NCBI GenBank assembly: GCA_025200525.1
Contig: CM045758.1
Span: 2,542,001 to 2,606,000, forward strand
DNA length: 64,000 nucleotides
Direction: 5' to 3'
Source of the DNA: Camellia lanceoleosa
Taxonomy: Eukaryota; Streptophyta; Magnoliopsida; Ericales; Theaceae
This document shows, one piece after another, positions 61,129 through 64,000 of the stretch (positions are counted from its first letter, which is position 1; each line of letters begins with the position of its first letter). Both the position numbers and the translations under genes were made by a program. The notes beneath the pieces were generated by a model, which was given only the letters and a program-made list of their open reading frames with translations, had not been told where the DNA came from and made no database searches.

Positions 61129-63518
61129 TGTCATGACCCAATCTCGGAAAGGCAAACCCTGCCAAGAGGGCGCACTTCAACGCTATAGCACCTTTACACA
61201 ATAATCACCTGTATAATTCTTATATCACATCACCAGTAGTGCATAAGACCTTTCGATTGGCCAACATATATGAGATGATTCATTCAAAGACAAAAATATC
61301 ATCATGCAACTAAGATAGTTCCCATGCACCATTTCCCCAATGATAAAACGTACTATTCATGAATCCATCAATACATCTAACTTCATAAAGCAAATATTTA
61401 CAATCAACCTCCTTTATAAAAAATAAAGGATAAAACTACATCCTAGGTTGACCCTAAGCAAAAACCTAAACTACAAGATGCCCATATTTGATTCTCCAGA
61501 ACTCTAATCTTCCAAGTTGAGTCAGACCACACAAAAGTCTAGAAATCTGAAAAAAATTAATTTAAAAAGAATGAGTTAGAGCCCAATAAGTATACCAATC
61601 CCATGGAGTTATAAAACTTGCTTCTTTCAATTGGGTTAAAAAAATAAAGATAATAAACATAAGAGCTTAATTGGACTGAAATTTATACAAATTGAAAAAA
61701 ATTGCATAAACCGTTATCGAGATTTTCCCAAAGAATCTCATAATGCAGGAAAAATACATTTGAATAAGGAAAGTAAACAAAAATACAATTTTTCAATACA
61801 TTAAGATTTCATGCCTATCATACGAACCACTACATAGCCTTAGGGTCACGTTACCTTGCGACTTTGGTGGTGACAATATTGTTGCCCAAAACATAACCAC
61901 AGACACACAACTCATGTCATCATAGCACTTCAATTCTCATTTCAATGTTTCGGTTCCCAAGACTCCTTATGTACAACAACCCTTATGGTCCTTAAAATAT
62001 TTCGGTCCCCAGGACCCCAAAGCATTTCGGCCCTTGTGGCCCCAAAGGCTATATTCGGTTGTATGATCAATAAAAATAAATACTCTCGCATGACGTTTCA
62101 TTGTCATTTAATCATCATCATCATAAAATTTGAAAGACTCAACTTAAATAAATTCTCATAAAAATTAACGCTTCATAATACAAATGAAATCATATATTTA
62201 TTTAAAATCAACCTTTGACCTCAATAAATTTATAGATTTTCTTCTTATACATATATCATGATGAAATGTGTTACATCTTTTAATTCAAAAATATTTTCAA
62301 ACTTTGTATTAAAGACAGAGATAAGGTAAATCTCCATGGTAAGTATACTCATTTCCAAAATAGCAAAAGCATAGATTTGAAACCCTACAAGTTAATTCCC
62401 AAGAGGTGTAGAGATGCCTTCCTCCAATCCTAACAATTAGTAAATAATATCTAAAATTAGGGGAAAGCTTTCAATGAAAATTACAACATCTACAAAATTG
62501 ATCCTAAATAAGACATGCTATGGAATGAGAGCTAAACCAAGCTAAAGAACTCCTCCAATTCAAGCCACCCAAACAAACAACTTATCCAATCTCCACAACA
62601 CCCAAACTTTGTACATTTTTGAGTTATTAACTTCTTCTTTTTTAAATATCCAACCAATTTATATGCACAATACCACCACCAACTAAACCACAAAAGTCAA
62701 AAATCAACATTTTTATAAACTCAAAAACTTAGGTAAAACCACTTCAATCATTAATAAAATTCCTCTAAAATCATTTATAGAACATAGAGATACCCAATCT
62801 ACCATTTTTCAAATCAATTTCAACATATAAATTTCTTAACAGCAAAATTCCCAATTTTAACATCACATTCAAACCTAGATTAACCCAAATCTCAATCTCC
62901 AAAACAACCATTAAATTGATCATTTTTCTACATGTAAAACATTCATAGAAACTAATTGAGAGTATAAAACTCAACAATCAAACCCCAAATCATATAGATC
63001 TAAAATAGAAAAAATTCATCATCTCTAACTCAAAATATGTAAAACATTAAACTAAACTTTTTCGGGGAAAGATTCTTACCAATTAAAAGCCTCTAATCCA
63101 TCAAGAAAATAAACCCCAAGCTTTGATTCTTCAAAAGATTAAGAAAAAAACTAGAGTTGGTACTTCTATTGTGCTATTTTCGGATAGAGTGAAGGAGTGG
63201 CCGACCAGACCCTTTTTCTAGCAAGATAAGATGATCGGCGGTGGTGGAGATGGTGGGTTAAGGTGGTGGTGTAAGGGTGGAGCAAATGTGGGGTGTTTGG
63301 CCACAAAGAAAGTAAAGGAAAATGAAAGAGAATGTAGAGAGAAGTTAGAGACAGAAGAATGAAGTAAAAAAATTTGCACTACTTTTTTTTTTATAGTTGA
63401 AATAGGGTGTTTGGTCACACCTACTATCAAGTTTGGAGTTAGGTTTTGATATCCTAAGTGGAGTTTAACTTAGGAGTGTGTTTGGCTCTAGATGAATGCT
63501 GGGAATATTATAAAATCA
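61129..63518 (-). repeat. 5' LTR of the chromovirus
   Basis: 2390 bp, minus-strand start TGATTTTATAATATTCCC and end GGGTCATGACA. It carries an extra block near 61960-62020 relative to the 3' LTR. A TATAAAA-like motif on the minus strand at 63388-63395 could serve as core promoter. Confidence 0.88.
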
Positions 63519-64000
63519 CACTCTTGTACTTTTGATTAAAACAAAGAGTGATATGCTCTGATACCAATTGAAAAACCTAAATGATTTGTGATTTGGCTCA
63601 AGATTAATTGTACCAATTTCCAAACAATTGAAACTAAAAATTTAAATCAACAAACACGTACGAAAGTGATTTAGATTGTTGTTTCAAAAAACAATAAATC
63701 GACACAAAAGATTTTTACGTAGAAAAATAACAATTGGAGCACCTTCAGTTGTGATTAAAAAACTACGGGCGAAACGCCACAAATCAATCCACTATGAAGG
63801 AAAGAAAGAATACAAAACAACCAAACAAATTAACCAAACTCTGTCAATTTGTCTTCAACGATTTGTATTTCTTCCACCACAACCTTCGTCTCAAAACTGA
63901 TTAGATTGATGTTGATTCCACAACATCCACGTTGACTCAACGACTGTGCACAACTTCAAACACCTTCAATCACTCCACGCTTGAATCTCTGGATTCTACC
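63519..64000 (-). mobile_element. Edge of another LTR retroelement (perhaps Copia-like), PBS and LTR end
   Basis: The minus strand reads ...TTTTTCA at 63569, then AT, then TGGTATCAGAGC (63566-63555), an LTR end followed by an iMet PBS. 63569-64000 would be its 5' LTR, running off the window; it contains TTTTTACGTAGAAAAAT, typical of the R region of plant LTR elements. The chromovirus lies 36 bp inside this element's leader. No coding region is visible, so the superfamily is a guess. Confidence 0.5.

Larger units (their letters stand above)
53735..63518 (-). mobile_element. Chromovirus-type Ty3/gypsy retrotransposon (Tekay/Del-like), broken
   Basis: A 9.8-kb element on the minus strand with two LTRs, iMet-type PBS, gag, protease, RT, RNase H, integrase and a C-terminal chromodomain, in the gypsy order RT-RH-INT, then a PPT. 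Flanking CACT (53731-53734 and 63519-63522) is a 4-5-bp TSD. Many in-frame stops and several frameshifts interrupt gag-pol. LTRs are very similar, apart from a ~40-bp net length difference in a TTTCGGTCCCCAAGACCC repeat, so insertion is not ancient. Confidence 0.92.

Overview
This is nuclear DNA from a flowering plant, most likely a eudicot. It is AT-rich and has spliced genes with canonical GT/AG borders, a plant clade of serine carboxypeptidase-like (SCPL) genes, and typical plant transposons: L1 and RTE LINEs, TAT/Ogre-type and chromovirus-type Ty3/gypsy elements, CACTA elements and MITEs. I cannot name the species. No tRNA, rRNA, CRISPR array or bacterial-type operon was found.

Gene content. 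The host genes form a tandem cluster of SCPL20-like serine carboxypeptidases, all on the minus strand. Copy B (38268-47040) is complete: 14 exons sum to 1506 bp and encode 501 residues with an intact Ser/Asp/His triad. Copy A starts at 33279 and leaves the window at base 1. Its first nine exons are open and correctly phased, but intron 4 is 30.4 kb long. Between A and B lies a tail-only remnant of a third copy (34982-36215).

Nested insertions, 1-33 kb. Intron 4 of copy A holds a degenerate RTE LINE (minus strand, itself carrying a Tourist-like MITE) and a full-length but decayed L1 LINE (plus strand) flanked by a 14-bp target-site duplication (TSD). The L1 is split by a 21.8-kb TAT/Ogre-lineage LTR element (6456-28226). 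That element has ~4.1-kb LTRs, a tRNA-Arg(ACG)-type primer site, a decayed gag with a duplicated zinc-knuckle segment, several tandem arrays and no recognisable pol. Its 3' LTR is interrupted by a 5.2-kb solo LTR of a related family (21130-26324). Each step has a recognisable TSD, so the order is: gene, then RTE and L1, then the TAT element, then the solo LTR.

33-53 kb. The SCPL introns and flanks carry smaller insertions: hAT-, MULE- and foldback-type MITEs, a 5'-truncated LINE tail, a CACTA element in intron 6 of copy B, and a probable solo LTR (49712-52240). A second CACTA element of the same family sits at 52440-53632.

53.7-64 kb. A complete but multiply broken chromovirus (Tekay/Del-like Ty3/gypsy, minus strand) occupies 53735-63518. 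It has both LTRs, an iMet primer site, a polypurine tract, gag, protease, RT, RNase H, integrase and a frameshifted chromodomain. To its right is the edge of another LTR element, perhaps Copia-like, with its own iMet-type primer site.

Nothing here is a multi-gene functional pathway. The biological interest lies in an SCPL gene that appears to keep its reading frame across a four-tier transposon nest, and in the unusual architecture of the gag-only TAT element.
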